Assembly (NCBI GenBank): GCA_008694505.1
Contig: VZDJ01007755.1
Location: 6,784,936 to 6,848,935 of the forward strand
Direction of reading: 5' to 3'
DNA length: 64,000 nt
Source of the DNA: Cyanoderma ruficeps
Lineage: Eukaryota > Chordata > Aves > Passeriformes > Timaliidae
Shown here: positions 15,393-26,957 of the stretch, in pieces
Layout of the letters: each line of letters begins with the position of its first letter
Numbering within the stretch: position 1 is the first letter of the stretch
The notes under the pieces: generated by a model
The model's input: only the letters and a program-made list of their open reading frames with translations
What the model was told of the DNA's origin: nothing
Databases searched by the model: none
Program-made: the position numbers and the translations under genes

Positions 15393-15439
15393 CAGGGAAA
15401 GAACAGAGGGAGCGAGCGAGAGGGAGGGAGGGAGAAGCG

Positions 15440-15845
15440 AACCAACTCCGAGACTCCCATAAAGAGCGGCACGCACGGAGCGAGCGCCCCGGTGCCGATG
15501 CGTGGGGGAAACAATAAGTACTCGAAGTTACCTGCCCTGCCGTAGAAGAAGGAGGGTTCGTGGGTTCTCTCGCAGACATCTGCAGACCGGTGCTTTTTTG
15601 GAAGAGATTTTTTTTTTCCTTTCCTCTCTCTCTCTTTACAAACCACAAACGGATGTGAGGCAGGGAAGGTGTTTGACTACTGAAGTCAGGCACCTCTTTT
15701 TTTATTCTTCTCAGTCTTGTGTGTCCCCCCCCTTCCCTCACACACATACACACACACACACTCTCTCACACTCACACCCCCCTTTTTTGCACCAACATTA
15801 ACGACCAAAAGAAAAGGAAAGGAGTTTGCTTGATGTTTTAGTGAA
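15440..15845 (+). promoter_or_regulatory. TOX: Probable TOX 5' leader / proximal promoter
   Basis: The stretch before the start codon is probably the 5' untranslated leader; its upstream limit is a guess. It holds a CT-rich run (about 15609-15636), a C-run and CA/CT-rich run (about 15725-15780), and three AUGs upstream of the main start, each in weak context. These are a 15-codon uORF (15498-15545), a start-stop ATGTGA (15653-15658), and a two-codon Met-Phe-stop uORF (15833-15841) that ends four bases before the TOX ATG. Leaky scanning past weak uAUGs to the stronger TOX AUG is the likely behaviour. Confidence 0.5.
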
Positions 15846-15947
15846 ATGGACGTAAGATTTTATTCACCACCTCCTCAGCCTGCAGCCGCTCCTGATACGC
15901 CTTGTTTGGGACCTTCCCCCTGCCTGGACCCCTACTATTGCAACAAG
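15846..15947 (+). CDS. TOX: TOX coding exon 1 (partial CDS, first 34 codons)
   Basis: This is the first coding exon of TOX, a nuclear HMG-box DNA-binding factor known for roles in CD4 T-cell lineage development, innate lymphoid cells and T-cell exhaustion. The translation starts MDVRFY and ends CLDPYYCNK. From memory it matches the N-terminus of mammalian TOX at all but about three of 34 residues (Ser7, Pro10 and Thr18 differ). The ATG has G at -3 and G at +4, a good initiation context, and an in-frame TGA lies 15 nt upstream (15831-15833), so this start is secure. The exon closes on a complete codon (AAG) followed by GTGACT, giving a phase-0 donor. The segment is only the start of the acidic/proline-rich N-terminal region; the HMG box is encoded by later exons outside the window. 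Vertebrate TOX is about 525 residues, so less than a tenth of the protein is here. Confidence 0.95.
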
Positions 15948-16215
15948 GTGACTCGTGTTTTGTGTCGTCCGAGGTGTTTTATCTGTGCTGTCGGTGTGTG
16001 CTGTTGTCGCGGCGCGTTGCATGAGCGGGCGCTGCGCTCTGGCGAGCCGCGCACCAAGTTCCCCGGCGAGGCGGAGGGAGGGCAGCGGCACTTGTCGGGG
16101 TTTGGGGAGCGCAGTGCCGCCCGCCGCGGAGCGGTGCCGCCGGGACACACACCGGCTCCCCCTCAGGCACCCCAAATTAAACCCCCGGAGTAGTCTGGAG
16201 GCGGGCGGCTGGAGC

Positions 16216-16242
16216 GGGGGGGGGTTGGGGGGTGGGTGGGGG
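16216..16242 (+). repeat. G-run tract with G-quadruplex pattern
   Basis: Four runs of at least three G (9, 6, 3 and 5 bases) are separated by TT, T and T. This fits the classical quadruplex pattern with very short loops. It sits about 270 bases into TOX intron 1 on the transcribed-sense strand, so it could fold in DNA or in nascent RNA. The motif is seen directly; folding is inference. Confidence 0.75.
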
Positions 16243-16395
16243 AGGCATTTTCTATAACATCTTTTCGGAGAAACGGCGTGGATGGGGATGTTGATGCGGG
16301 GGACTTGAATTTCCAGGGCTCTTGTTAATGAGAAAGATCGCGCCCGCCACGAACCGGCAGAAACTGTCCCGCAGTTCATGTGTCAAAAGCACGTT

Positions 16396-16452
16396 TGTGT
16401 GTGTGTGATATGTGTGTACACACACACACACATACACACACACACACACACA
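16396..16452. repeat. GT/AC alternating dinucleotide tract, partly self-complementary
   Basis: A TG run (with one ATAT) passes directly into an AC run with one CATAC interruption. This gives almost unbroken purine-pyrimidine alternation over 57 bases. Because the GT half and the AC half are complementary, the tract can form a hairpin or cruciform as well as Z-DNA. It lies about 450 bases into intron 1. Confidence 0.8.
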
Positions 16453-17127
16453 TCTCTCCGTGTGCATAGTAAGTCTGCATAGTGTTGACAAGTCGGTTCA
16501 GAACATCGGCTCCGCTTTGTCCCGGCTGTGCAACTGCCTTACCAATTTCTCTGTAACTTGATTAAACCTCTGCAAATAGGGTCAGTACCTGAGAAGGGTT
16601 AAGTTTCAGGTCCCCGAGCGCTGGGGAAGGAGGAACTGCAGAGGAGACACGCGCTAGCCCAGATCCTGAGTCCGGTTCCGAGAGTTTGATACTGCGATCC
16701 CGGAGCACTTTGCGTGACTTTTGCTGCCGAGGAAGGGGGCTGGGGTTCCTGCATTGTTACTGTCTCTGTAGCCTGAGCCAGCCAGTGCTTTATGTATGAG
16801 CTGCACTTTCTCTGCTCTTACGGAATGGGCTTTGCACGTGAATAAAACGCTGGCCGTAGGAAATGTTCGGAAAGTGCGAGTTACCCAGAGCACCCCATCG
16901 AGCACATCCCGGCCAAGGGGAGCAAGCCGGGAGAGAGCGATGTGTTCAAACCTGCGCGCTCGGGCGCCTGTTTGGAAGCCCGCCGTGGCAGCCCGTGGCG
17001 GGCTGCAGCAGCAGATGGCTTTTCGCAGCGCAAACCCCGCCGTGCGCAGGCTCCGCAGGGCCGGCCGCGGGTGCGGAGGGCGGTGGCGGGGCGCGGAGGC
17101 CGGCGGGGCGCTGCCGCGGAGGGGGAG

Positions 17128-17153
17128 CCCCGGCCCGGCCCGGCCCGGCCCGG
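17128..17153. repeat. GGCCC pentamer array
   Basis: Five tandem CCCGG units lie in the last CpG-dense block of the island. Each unit contains a CCGG site, giving regularly spaced CpGs. Confidence 0.75.
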
Positions 17154-17330
17154 AGGATAGCCCGGTCCCGCGCCCGGCTATTGTCGTGACGGTCTCACGT
17201 GTCAGAGAGACGTTCCGAGCCGTCCCTTTCATCCCGGGCAGCTGCCTCGATTCAGAGATAAACAGCAAAATAGAGTGTGCTTGTGCTGAGGCGCGGAGGC
17301 TGCGGCGCCCGGGTGAAGCCCTCTCAGTTT

Positions 17331-20300
17331 TCAGGAAAGGTTTCCCACATGGTCGCATCTACCAATCACAACAGAAAGGACCAAATTCATCCTGGCTGCA
17401 TTTCACATATACTCAATGGAGTTATAGAATCCAGGGATAAATCTGGCCCTTTGTGGTGGATGCCTCAGGATATTTCAAGACAGATCCCAGAGGTATGACT
17501 GTTAGTGTTGTTTTAAGTAACTATTTTCCAGCATCTGGCAAACGTGCACTATATTTTGGAAGTTTGTGCCAGGAGTGAACTTGGTTCAGCAGGAAGAGTT
17601 CAAATGCAAAGGAGCATTTATGTGTTCATTAATTTTCTGTTAGTGCTCTGAGTAATCATGAGGCTACTGCTACTTTTCATCTGTGGTTTGCTGTTATTTT
17701 CTCTATTGTCAGATTTGTAAATTGTAACAGTGAAATGTTGCCATGTGAAAAGCTTGGGCTGATATTAATGCCATAAGAACCAAAGTGTTTGAAGACCTGT
17801 TTGGCAATGAAACTGGACAAACGTTATTAAACCTATCAATGATTTAAAGCTTCAGAAAGAAGGTAATGACTTGAATACACATTTCACTCATCATTCTTGA
17901 GATAGTGGGCCAGATTTAATTTAAAAGTTAAATGCTTTGGAAAATCAGGAATTACTTTAATATATTAAATCATTTTCCAATTAAGTTCCTTAAATAATTT
18001 TTGGTGTGTTGCACTCCAAATCGAATAAATTAATTTAGAAAGTCGTTTTCAGAATTTCTTTACTAGCTGGTTAAAGCTTCTTTCAAGTCATGCCATGTAT
18101 GAGGGAGCAAACTGTTCTTTTCAAATGCAAATGAGACACTCATTCTGTAGACAAGTTGCAACTCTTCTATTTCACTTTGCCTGAACTGATAATGTGCTTA
18201 AAAGTGCACAGTCATAAGACATATGTTTTATGCTTGGAAAAGACTTACCGGGAATGTTTCAATATAAGATATCAAGCACAGAACAAATGTCTTTCTCAGA
18301 TGTTTTTACCACTGACCATTGATAATATTAAATGGGCAGAGTATATTTGCCAGACCCATTGGAGGCGTACATTAAGAACATTTTATTTTTCAGCCCCTTC
18401 ACTCTCCCCGTTTGCCCAGCGTAATTAACATTGCTGTGAAAACTTATCTGACTTGTTCTAAACATGTCGTCATGTTACTGTATTGCTGTGTCACTCATTT
18501 TCAGACTGTGTGTATTTAGGGAGTCTGAAGGGCAGGAGGCCTGCAGAATTTTCTGTTCAGTATGTTTGGTTGAGTGTTTGCTTTTAAACTCTCCCAGGAA
18601 AGGAGATGATGGCTGGAGTGTGATGGATCCTTGTCCTGGGTCAGAATGGTGGTCTTCGTTAGGTGTTTACCTGCAAAACTCATTCAGAACTCATTCAAGA
18701 TCCTCTGGGATCTTGTTTCTAGTAAAGTTAGTTGAAACTTGCTTTTGGCAGTTACCAGTGGATTTGGCCCTATTTTTCATACCTTGGTTTTCCTGGTGTT
18801 TTTCCTTTTACACATTTGCCAGACTTTGATTCTTTACATTTGAAGTCTGCTTGAGCTGCTGGTAATTTAGAATGTATTCCACAAATACTTAGGCTTTCAA
18901 GTTTTCTAATTGTTCTGCGAGCAGTAGTTTTTTTCCCTGATCAGATGGTTGTAGCATACGAGCTCCCAGGCACATGCATGGAAGGTATTGACTGTGCATT
19001 TTTCTGTAGCCAGAGGAAAATAATGTAGATTCAAACAATCGCCTCTTATCTTACAATTTTCAGTTGGCAGGCTTTGTTTCAGAAGACTGCTTAGATCTTT
19101 ATTTTATAAACCTAAAATAGCATTCTAAGCATCTTAGCCTAATATTTCTCTATCTGCTGTGAAAGCTCATTATACTCTGCATATATTGTTATGCAGGCTT
19201 TTCCTTGTTTCTCTTGCATTACCCAGGGAGAGAGAAAAGTGAAGGAACAATGCAAACAATGTTGGTTATGACAACTGTGAGAGGTATCTCTTATACAAAC
19301 AGACAGAATGGACGGTATGCTTTGGTATATAGGTCAGCCTTTGAAATAACATAGTGGAGCTCTTATGCTGGACAGATTTAGGGTTGGGGTTGTACTGTTC
19401 ACCTCTTGAAACTTGAAGCATAATTGCAGCTCAGATGTGTTCAGGCTAATGCGAATAGTCTGTTCAGTTGAAGTTTATTTTAGGAAATGTCATGTTCTGT
19501 AATTGAGTTGAATGATATAAAAGACATAACTTTGATAATCCAAGTGTCCTAATTTGATAGAATATGGCCAGTGATTTTAAGATGCCTGAAGAAGTTGAAT
19601 AGTAAGTTTAAATGTTTATGTAGAGAGAAGTAAATAACAGCCTCATGGCTTTCCCTATTGAAGTGTCACCTCCAAAGGCCACTTCCATCAGTACTATAAG
19701 AAGAATAGGTATACTTTTAATTTTCATACTTGTAGCTTTACAGTGTTTTCATATATCTGCTCACATGAAGTGCAGTTATATAATTGTAGTTTGACACAGC
19801 TAATGACAGGGATGCTGACCTCTGCCATCAGTAGACAGAAAATAATGGTCTTTACTGCTCCCAATGGTTAGCCTTGCAGAATTATGCGCTGGATTCTTCT
19901 GTGATTTGCTACCTTGTTTGAAAATACAGGAGCCTACAACTCCTCTTTCTTGTATTCACTGGTAGTTGTCAGTGCAGTGGAAAAATACAGCCAGACAGCA
20001 GAGGTAAAATGATAGACTGTAGTTGTTTTTTTAAAAAAGGAATAAAGAGGAGAAAGGAGGCAGAGGGAAGCAAAACCTTTCAAAATGAAAAAAGCAGAGT
20101 GACATTGGGTAGAAGTGGATAAGGACATATAATACAATGCTTTGTAAGCAGGTAACAATCCTGCTTGTAATCAGAATTCCATGGAGCAAAAGTGCATATA
20201 TTTGTACTCAGCATTTAGAGTAATTTATTGTGTAAACTTAACCCTACCACAGAGACTACTCTAAATAAAATGTTCCATGGCTGTTTACAAAGTGTACATT

Positions 20301-23300
20301 ATTTCCAGGGGCTTGCTTCCATCCAGTCTCTATCTCAAACTCAGAGTTGTGGCAAGCAGGCTCTCTGAAGGACAGCTCTAAAGCTGAAATACATGTTACT
20401 GTTTTGACAGCATTTTAGATTATGCTCATATTGTTTATCCTGTACATATTTTTTCCCCCTTAAAAAATACCTTGTCCTCTACTGCATTAGAATCATACTT
20501 GAAATTTGTTACTGTTTCATAAAGGAAAGATTAAACAGTTGCATTAGGGTTGACTGTTGATTTTCAAGTGTTAAGTCTCTTCCTTTCAAAAATACCACAT
20601 ATGAAGAACGGAAATGGTCTTTTCTTTCATACATTAGTATGTAGTCTCAGTGTTGTGGGCAAGTCTCAAGTGTGCCTCCCTAAATTCCAGTGTTTCAGAG
20701 AAGAAGTGGTCCCAATTTTTGTGGAACACAGAAAATGATTTATGTATGTGCTTCTGAGAAATCTTTCTCAAAGATGTCTATAAACCAAAGCATTTGCAGT
20801 AATTTTTTCTTCTTTCTGCCAAACATCAGTACCTTGAGAGAAATTATGTTTTATTCTCATACCAGAATGATGTGTTTCATCTGTAGAGCATTACCCTCAA
20901 TCAGCCTATCAATGAGGTCTTATGAAAAAAAAAAGTGAAACCAGTAAATTATTAAGAATGCTGAATTAACTAAACACTACAACACATGCAGTACCTTTGA
21001 TGTTTACATTAAACCAAACAGCATCTGGAGGTGATTTTGAGACGCTGATATTGTGGAAGACTGGGCAGCTCCAGCCTCTGTTGAGTTTGGGATGTGTTGG
21101 TGGTGATCTCATTTTTATCATGAAGAACTGAGCACCCTCTGGCCCTCAGATTCCCACATTAGCATTACTTTCTTGTCTTGCTAAAAATGTACAGAAGCAT
21201 TTGAAAAATGGACTATGTGTAAAACACAATTTATATTTAAGCAGAGAATTGTCCTAATCATGGTAAGGTTTAGATTAAAATTCTTGGATATTTAAATCCT
21301 ATATTGATGGTAGATATAAACAAAGCTTAGATGTTGGGAGTAAAAAGCTTCCTTTGACTGCACTCTCAGCACAGCTCAAGAGTGACCTGAAAGCACTACT
21401 TCGTGTGGTGAGAGGGTAGTCCCTGGATCAGTGCAGACCTTGGCTTCTGGAACTGACAGCAGAGGCAATTAGTGGCAGCTTTGTTTATCTTTTTGAATAG
21501 GACACATGCCCTTTGAATGTCTAGCATGGAGTACATAAAATAAAATACGTATTTTAAATATGACCTAAATTTAAATGTTTTGTCGTTGCAGCTGGTCTGT
21601 GTGATTGTTGTAGATCCTTTCCAACTGAAATAGTTGATTCTGCTGTTTTAGCTATGTAACTACGTACCAATTTTCTGCCCAAAGAATGATTTCTCATTAA
21701 AAACGTTGAGTTATAAACTGCTTCAAAACATGGTTTATAGCAGATTCGCCAAATGACTCTTAATTATAGCAATGCTTCCAAAATACTTTCAGGCATGGAA
21801 TTCACATCAGCCCAAATGAGATTTTCTTGATCATAATGCTTTTCCCTACAGCGTTCGGTTGGAAAATGGCAGCGTTGCGTTACTCTATGGTTAGGCACAG
21901 ATTATGTAGCCATAGCACCAGCAACAAACTCTGCCCCTCCACAGCAGCGAGTGCATGTAAGGAACTCTTGTCCCCCCTTCTAATGGAGTATCTGCCATTT
22001 ATGTTCATTGGTAGCAATCAGTTTTCAGTTAGTAAATAAAATGTTAGCTCTTAATTTAGAGCTTCAAACTCAAAATTGTTTTTCAGCAGGCATCTTGGTG
22101 CAACCCCCATTTGTGATATCTGTGGTTTTGTTTTGCTTCTTATGTTTGCAGCAAGTAATTTATTTTTAGCATTTGAATTTCATATGGCTCTAATAATATT
22201 TATATCTTATCTTTCAATTGCACATATGCTAACGCTGTTCCGGAACTGTTCATTTAGTATTTCTCACTGGGCTGCTATTTGATTTGCTGTAGACCCTTGT
22301 TGAATGGTTGCCTCCCAAGGAACACGCTGCTTTCTAAGTTGGAAAACATACTTGAATTACATGAGCATCTGACAAATCCAGGTTAGTGGAAATGTCAGGA
22401 TGTTTTAGCATTCACATTCTTGACTGTTAAACCACTCTCTACCAATTAAAAGTGGCACGAGTGGCTTTTTTCAAAGGTACTGCTGGCTAAGCATGGAAAT
22501 TGAGCTGCTGTGGTAGTACTTTTGTCTCCTGCTATTGTTGTGGATGATTATATGGTCTTAAAGGTTAAATAGAAGTTACTGTAGCTGGTATGTATTTTTG
22601 TTATATTAAGAAAATCTGCAGTGAACTCCAGTTCTTATTCTATATGCAAGAATTTGGAACTCTGAAATCAGGCAGTGATAACCTATACTTAGGGAAATGG
22701 GTCAGTAAAGGAAGTATGAAGTCTGCAATGTAAAGTAGAAGATTTATCTAGACAGTTCCTGCTAGAAGAGAACATTATGTAAACATGTAAATTTCTGTTG
22801 TATCCGTGGTACTCTCTATGTATATACACAGATGTAGATTTCTGCTCCATTACATATATTGCTGACTTTGAAAGAAGTAAACTTACTCTGAGGATGCCTC
22901 ATTTCTATCCTGTACTATAAGTAATTGGCTTTGAAGTCATATTCTGGTCACAGTTGCCAAAAGTGGGTAGGTTTGTGTTCATGAATAAGAGAAAACATTT
23001 GTTTCTCATATGATCATCATGTTTGCATCGACTTGAAATAATAATAAATAGTAAAAGGAAAAGTAATGGTGAAAAGGGATGACAGCCTTTCAAAAAAATA
23101 TAATTGATCGTTTGGCAGACAAAGTTGTGAACATTAGTCATAGAAACCTGCAGATAGTAGAGGCTTAATATCAAAGCTAATGATTTATTTTATGTTAATG
23201 ACTTTCTGCTAGGGCATAAAAGACTGCTTATAATGGACTCTCAGTGCTGTGTTCAGTTGCGAAGGCTAATGGGATAATCTTACCCAAAACTAAGCTTTTT

Positions 23301-26300
23301 GAAGTAAATCATGGTGTTATTTTTTTCAAGTTAACTCTTGAGAATGTGTTGTCAACTGCATCTTTAAGAACTGCTTGTAGTCTTTATAGGAATATATAAG
23401 GCAAGTTCTTTTTTCTTCAACAGCAGTTTTCTTAATTGTGTTGGAAATGTCTATATTTTTTAACAGTTCTGCAAAATAATATTCATGATGTGGAAGTCGT
23501 TCAGTCACTTCTGTGTTTTTATGATAAGGCAATAGGTTTTTGTGAGGCACCGTTGTTTTTACAGGTTGAGGAAAGGAAAAGAAGAATTATTTTTTTAGTG
23601 GCTTAGCCACTTATTAGCTAAATGGCAGTAAAACTCTTAGTTTTGCATTGAAAAGTTTTTTAAATCATGTTTACAATTAGTTATAACCAACATTATATTT
23701 CAATAAGAGATAATTTGCCTACTAAAGTTCACATAATGTGCTAATCATGTGTAGTGGTTAATAAAGGCCTCCTATCTCACTCCCCTGATGGCTATAAAAG
23801 GCTATTATGTTCATGGCAGCAGTTCAGGTACAGCTGCTGTGTGTTAATAATGCATCATTGTCCCACTAATAAACACAGCAAAGGTCAGCAACCCTGAGCA
23901 CCTAAACCACCCATTCTCTTTCCAAAATATTTATTAACACCTTAATGGTGTATCTATTCATTTTGGTTAGGATTATATCAGTTAATGACCCTCATGGAAT
24001 ACTGTGTGTTCAGATTTTGCAACCTACATGCTGTTGTGGGCTGCTGCACTCATCTTTCCTCCTAAACACTTCTCATCACAACTATGTGTTGTTTTTTGAA
24101 GATTAGCAGTTCATGGTCACCTTATGATTAACTTGCTTTGTTACTTAGTGGCAGTTTTCATTTTTTTACTCAGCTAATTTAAGATTCTGTCTAGAGGCTG
24201 AATTTTCATGACTTAAGACACTTTGTAGAAATTCCGTGTGCTAAAAAACTATGTGACTGTGTAACAGACACTGACACATGCATGCACAGAGAAATGTGCT
24301 TGGATACATGTGTGTACATGAGCACTACTTCCCCTAGGTTCCACACATAATTTTATACTAGTTACTTATGTTTGCCTTTTTTAGCACAGATTGCTGTATT
24401 CATAAAGGTTTTTTAAAATGCATTTTCTACAGACAAAGAACATACTCACATGGGATTTCCATTTTGCCACGGAAACATGCAAATCAATAGGCCAGCACTT
24501 ATCTACATTAAAATTAGGTACACTGTAATTTATGGGTGTAGTGATATTGTATTTGTCTTGCATAGCCTCAGATATTCTTTAAGGTAGCCTGATTCTGTGT
24601 CTGTAGAGAAAAGCAAAAGTGTTAATTGAACAAAATCTCATTTTCTCATCTTGTAGTATTGTCTTTTGTTTTCTGTTACTCATTTTGAAAACCTGATTTT
24701 TTTTCTTGTGCTGTGTGATTTACAAACAAATGTTTAGAGGGCAGAAAAATACTACTACATTTCCATCAAGAGAAATGAAAAAGCTTAACTAGCTGAAGGG
24801 TTTCTTTTTGGTGTAGAACATAGCTTCAATGACACATTTGTCATGCTTTAAATATATAATACATACAATAAAATATGTACAGGCACAGTTGTGATATATG
24901 TAGTGTCTGGCTCCATTGCTATTGTTTGTAGTCTCTACGGTTGTCATACATTGTTCTTTGCACATCATACCCTTACAGCAGAATTTGACACAATTTCTAG
25001 CTCTCAGTCCTGCACCATTTTCATTGCACAATATACATGAGTTTGACAGGGTGTGTTGAGGACAACTCTGGCAAGCAATTGATATTTTGAAGTGGCAAGC
25101 GTTTCAGCAGCTGCCTGCTTGTGAAAAAGGAATGATAAGGTATACTGTATTGTTAGTTTCAGGCAAAGCATTAAGGTTTAAGCTCTGTAAAAATGTACAC
25201 ATTATTCGTCAGTGGTGAAGCAAGCCTTTTATGTTTTTTAGAGCTTAGCTCTGTGGCTGATGTGAACTAGAATGACATTGGTTTAATGGTCAGTAAATGA
25301 ATAGGAGTACTTTGAATTTGAACCACTGCCAATTTTGCACCGACAAAGAGACTGACAAAAGAAAGATTTTATGTGAAAGCAAAGCACAAGCAATGTTTGG
25401 GGAGGTGGGGAGAGGGGCAGAGAAACCCAACAGAAATATTCTCCAACGCAGCCTTGTAATGATTCTAAAATTGTTAAAACACATCCATTTTGCATGGCTC
25501 ATTGGCTGTGAACCTAAGCTGTTTCATCTAATGTTCTTTAAAACCTGTTGTATACACATAGTCTTTTAGAATATATTCATATGGAATTTACAGTGTGTTT
25601 TTCTAAATACCACACTGTGCCCTGAAGGCCTGTTGGCAGAACATCAGAGTTGTCCACTGCTGGAGTTCCCAAGTCTCTCTCTATCTGGTAGTGGGAAATT
25701 GTAGTTTAATCAGTTATGGCACTTTCAGTGTGTAACATTCATTAGTAAGGCAATTTGTCATGACTGTTAATAGTCAGGATGCATCTGCTCTCTCTTCAGT
25801 TATGGAGTGTGATAAGCAAGAGGGCAAATATTTCAATATTTAATAATATTAGCATGTATGAAAACTGTAATTCAAGGTTAGTGCTCAAAACACAAACATC
25901 GGATTATTAACAATCTACGTGTTTTTACTGGTTTTACCTTTCCAGATTGGATTTGAAAGTACTTTAATGCTCTTACAGGTTGTGCATTATGTGACTAGTA
26001 TTAGAAAGTAAATGTTAGCGTCTTCAGTGTTTATCAAAGACTTTTCCTCTGTTTTCCTCTGTAAATTGAAAGGTAGGATATTTTCACAGAGTTGCAAATA
26101 CCTATAATTATTTTCCAGTGTGTCAGTAATAAATTGTTCACAGCATCATTTCTGGCAGTAGCAGACTTTTTTCAGTGTTAGTTTTGTGTCTGGGCAGCTT
26201 ATAATGTCATGTTATAAAAGATATTTGATGCCTACCAAATAGACAACATGCAATTAGAATAATGTTCTCTTCTCACTAAAAAACAGCTTGTAATCATTGT

Positions 26301-26957
26301 TCATTGTTCTAAATATGAAAGGATAAATTGTTTCCTACAGCCAAGAAAGGTTAGAGATGGGTTTTTTTCACATATATTTGATAACCCTCATGTATTACAT
26401 AATATGATAGCTTCACACACAATAGCTTTGTGACACATTTTAATTTTTAATGAAAAGCCCCCAAAATTTTAACATAATTATTTCTTTAGAAACCGAGCCC
26501 AATCTTGGTAAAATCCGTTCTTGCTAGTAACAAAAGCTGTTACTGTTTAAGTTCCTGTTCAGCAGTTAGTTGGTACGCTTCACTGGATGTTGTCAAAAAG
26601 GCTTTTCTCTTGATTGACAACCCTGTAGGAATGTGAATGGAGATTTTAATTGCATATCATGTGTGCATATCAGAGTGAGTGGATTCACTGACTCTGCTTA
26701 GCTCTGTATCTCTACAGGTCAGCCATGCCAAAATGCTTCTGTTTTTAATAAGCAATTGATATATTTTCCAATAAGAGAGAAAAAGGGTATTCAAGTGAAG
26801 AAGGGACTGTAAAGCAAAAGGTTGCTGTGAATTTTGGAAGAAAAATGTGTACAAAAAATTTTGACACAATTAAGAGGTGCTTTGATGATGTAAATTCATA
26901 TCAAGTCTACATTGACCAAAGACTGCTAGAGTAGAAGTATTCATCTTTTTTTTTTCT
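17331..26957 (+). other. TOX intron 1, unique AT-rich segment before the hexamer array
   Basis: No exon is recognised. It contains the decayed CR1 end at 21580 and a segment at 23700-24000 with a dense set of regulator-like motifs, discussed under findings. The remainder is ordinary unique sequence. Confidence 0.6.
21580..21642 (+). mobile_element. Decayed CR1 3'-end fragment
   Basis: The motif GCAGCTGGTCTGTGTGATTG followed by TAGATCCTTTCCAACTGAAA resembles the terminal 60 bases of CR1 in sense orientation. The terminal octamers are eroded. The call rests on this short similarity only. Confidence 0.5.

Larger units (their letters stand above)
14430..17330. promoter_or_regulatory. TOX: CpG island covering the TOX promoter, exon 1 and intron 1 start
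   Basis: GC content and CpG density rise abruptly near 14430 and fall back near 17330, unlike any other part of the window. CpG-dense blocks lie at about 14820-15300, 15990-16200 and 16900-17320, separated by AT-rich or low-complexity spacers. Such an island around a first exon is the usual promoter signature of a developmental transcription factor gene. No convincing TATA box sits at a fixed distance from an obvious start site, and the exact start cannot be read from sequence alone. Many long reading frames cross the island on both strands, but they are a by-product of the scarcity of AT-rich stop codons. Confidence 0.85.

Noticed and set aside
14700..15759. Long overlapping open frames on the minus strand (up to 342 codons) in the CpG island
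   Set aside because: Several frames on both strands are open at once because AT-rich stop codons are scarce in GC-rich DNA. The products are Arg/Pro/Gly/Ala-rich with no domain, and they overlap the TOX promoter.
15846..16193. 115-codon frame starting at the TOX ATG as a complete small gene
   Set aside because: Residues 1-34 match TOX exon 1 and are followed by a GT donor; the rest is CpG-island intron translation. Kept only as a possible intron-retention product.
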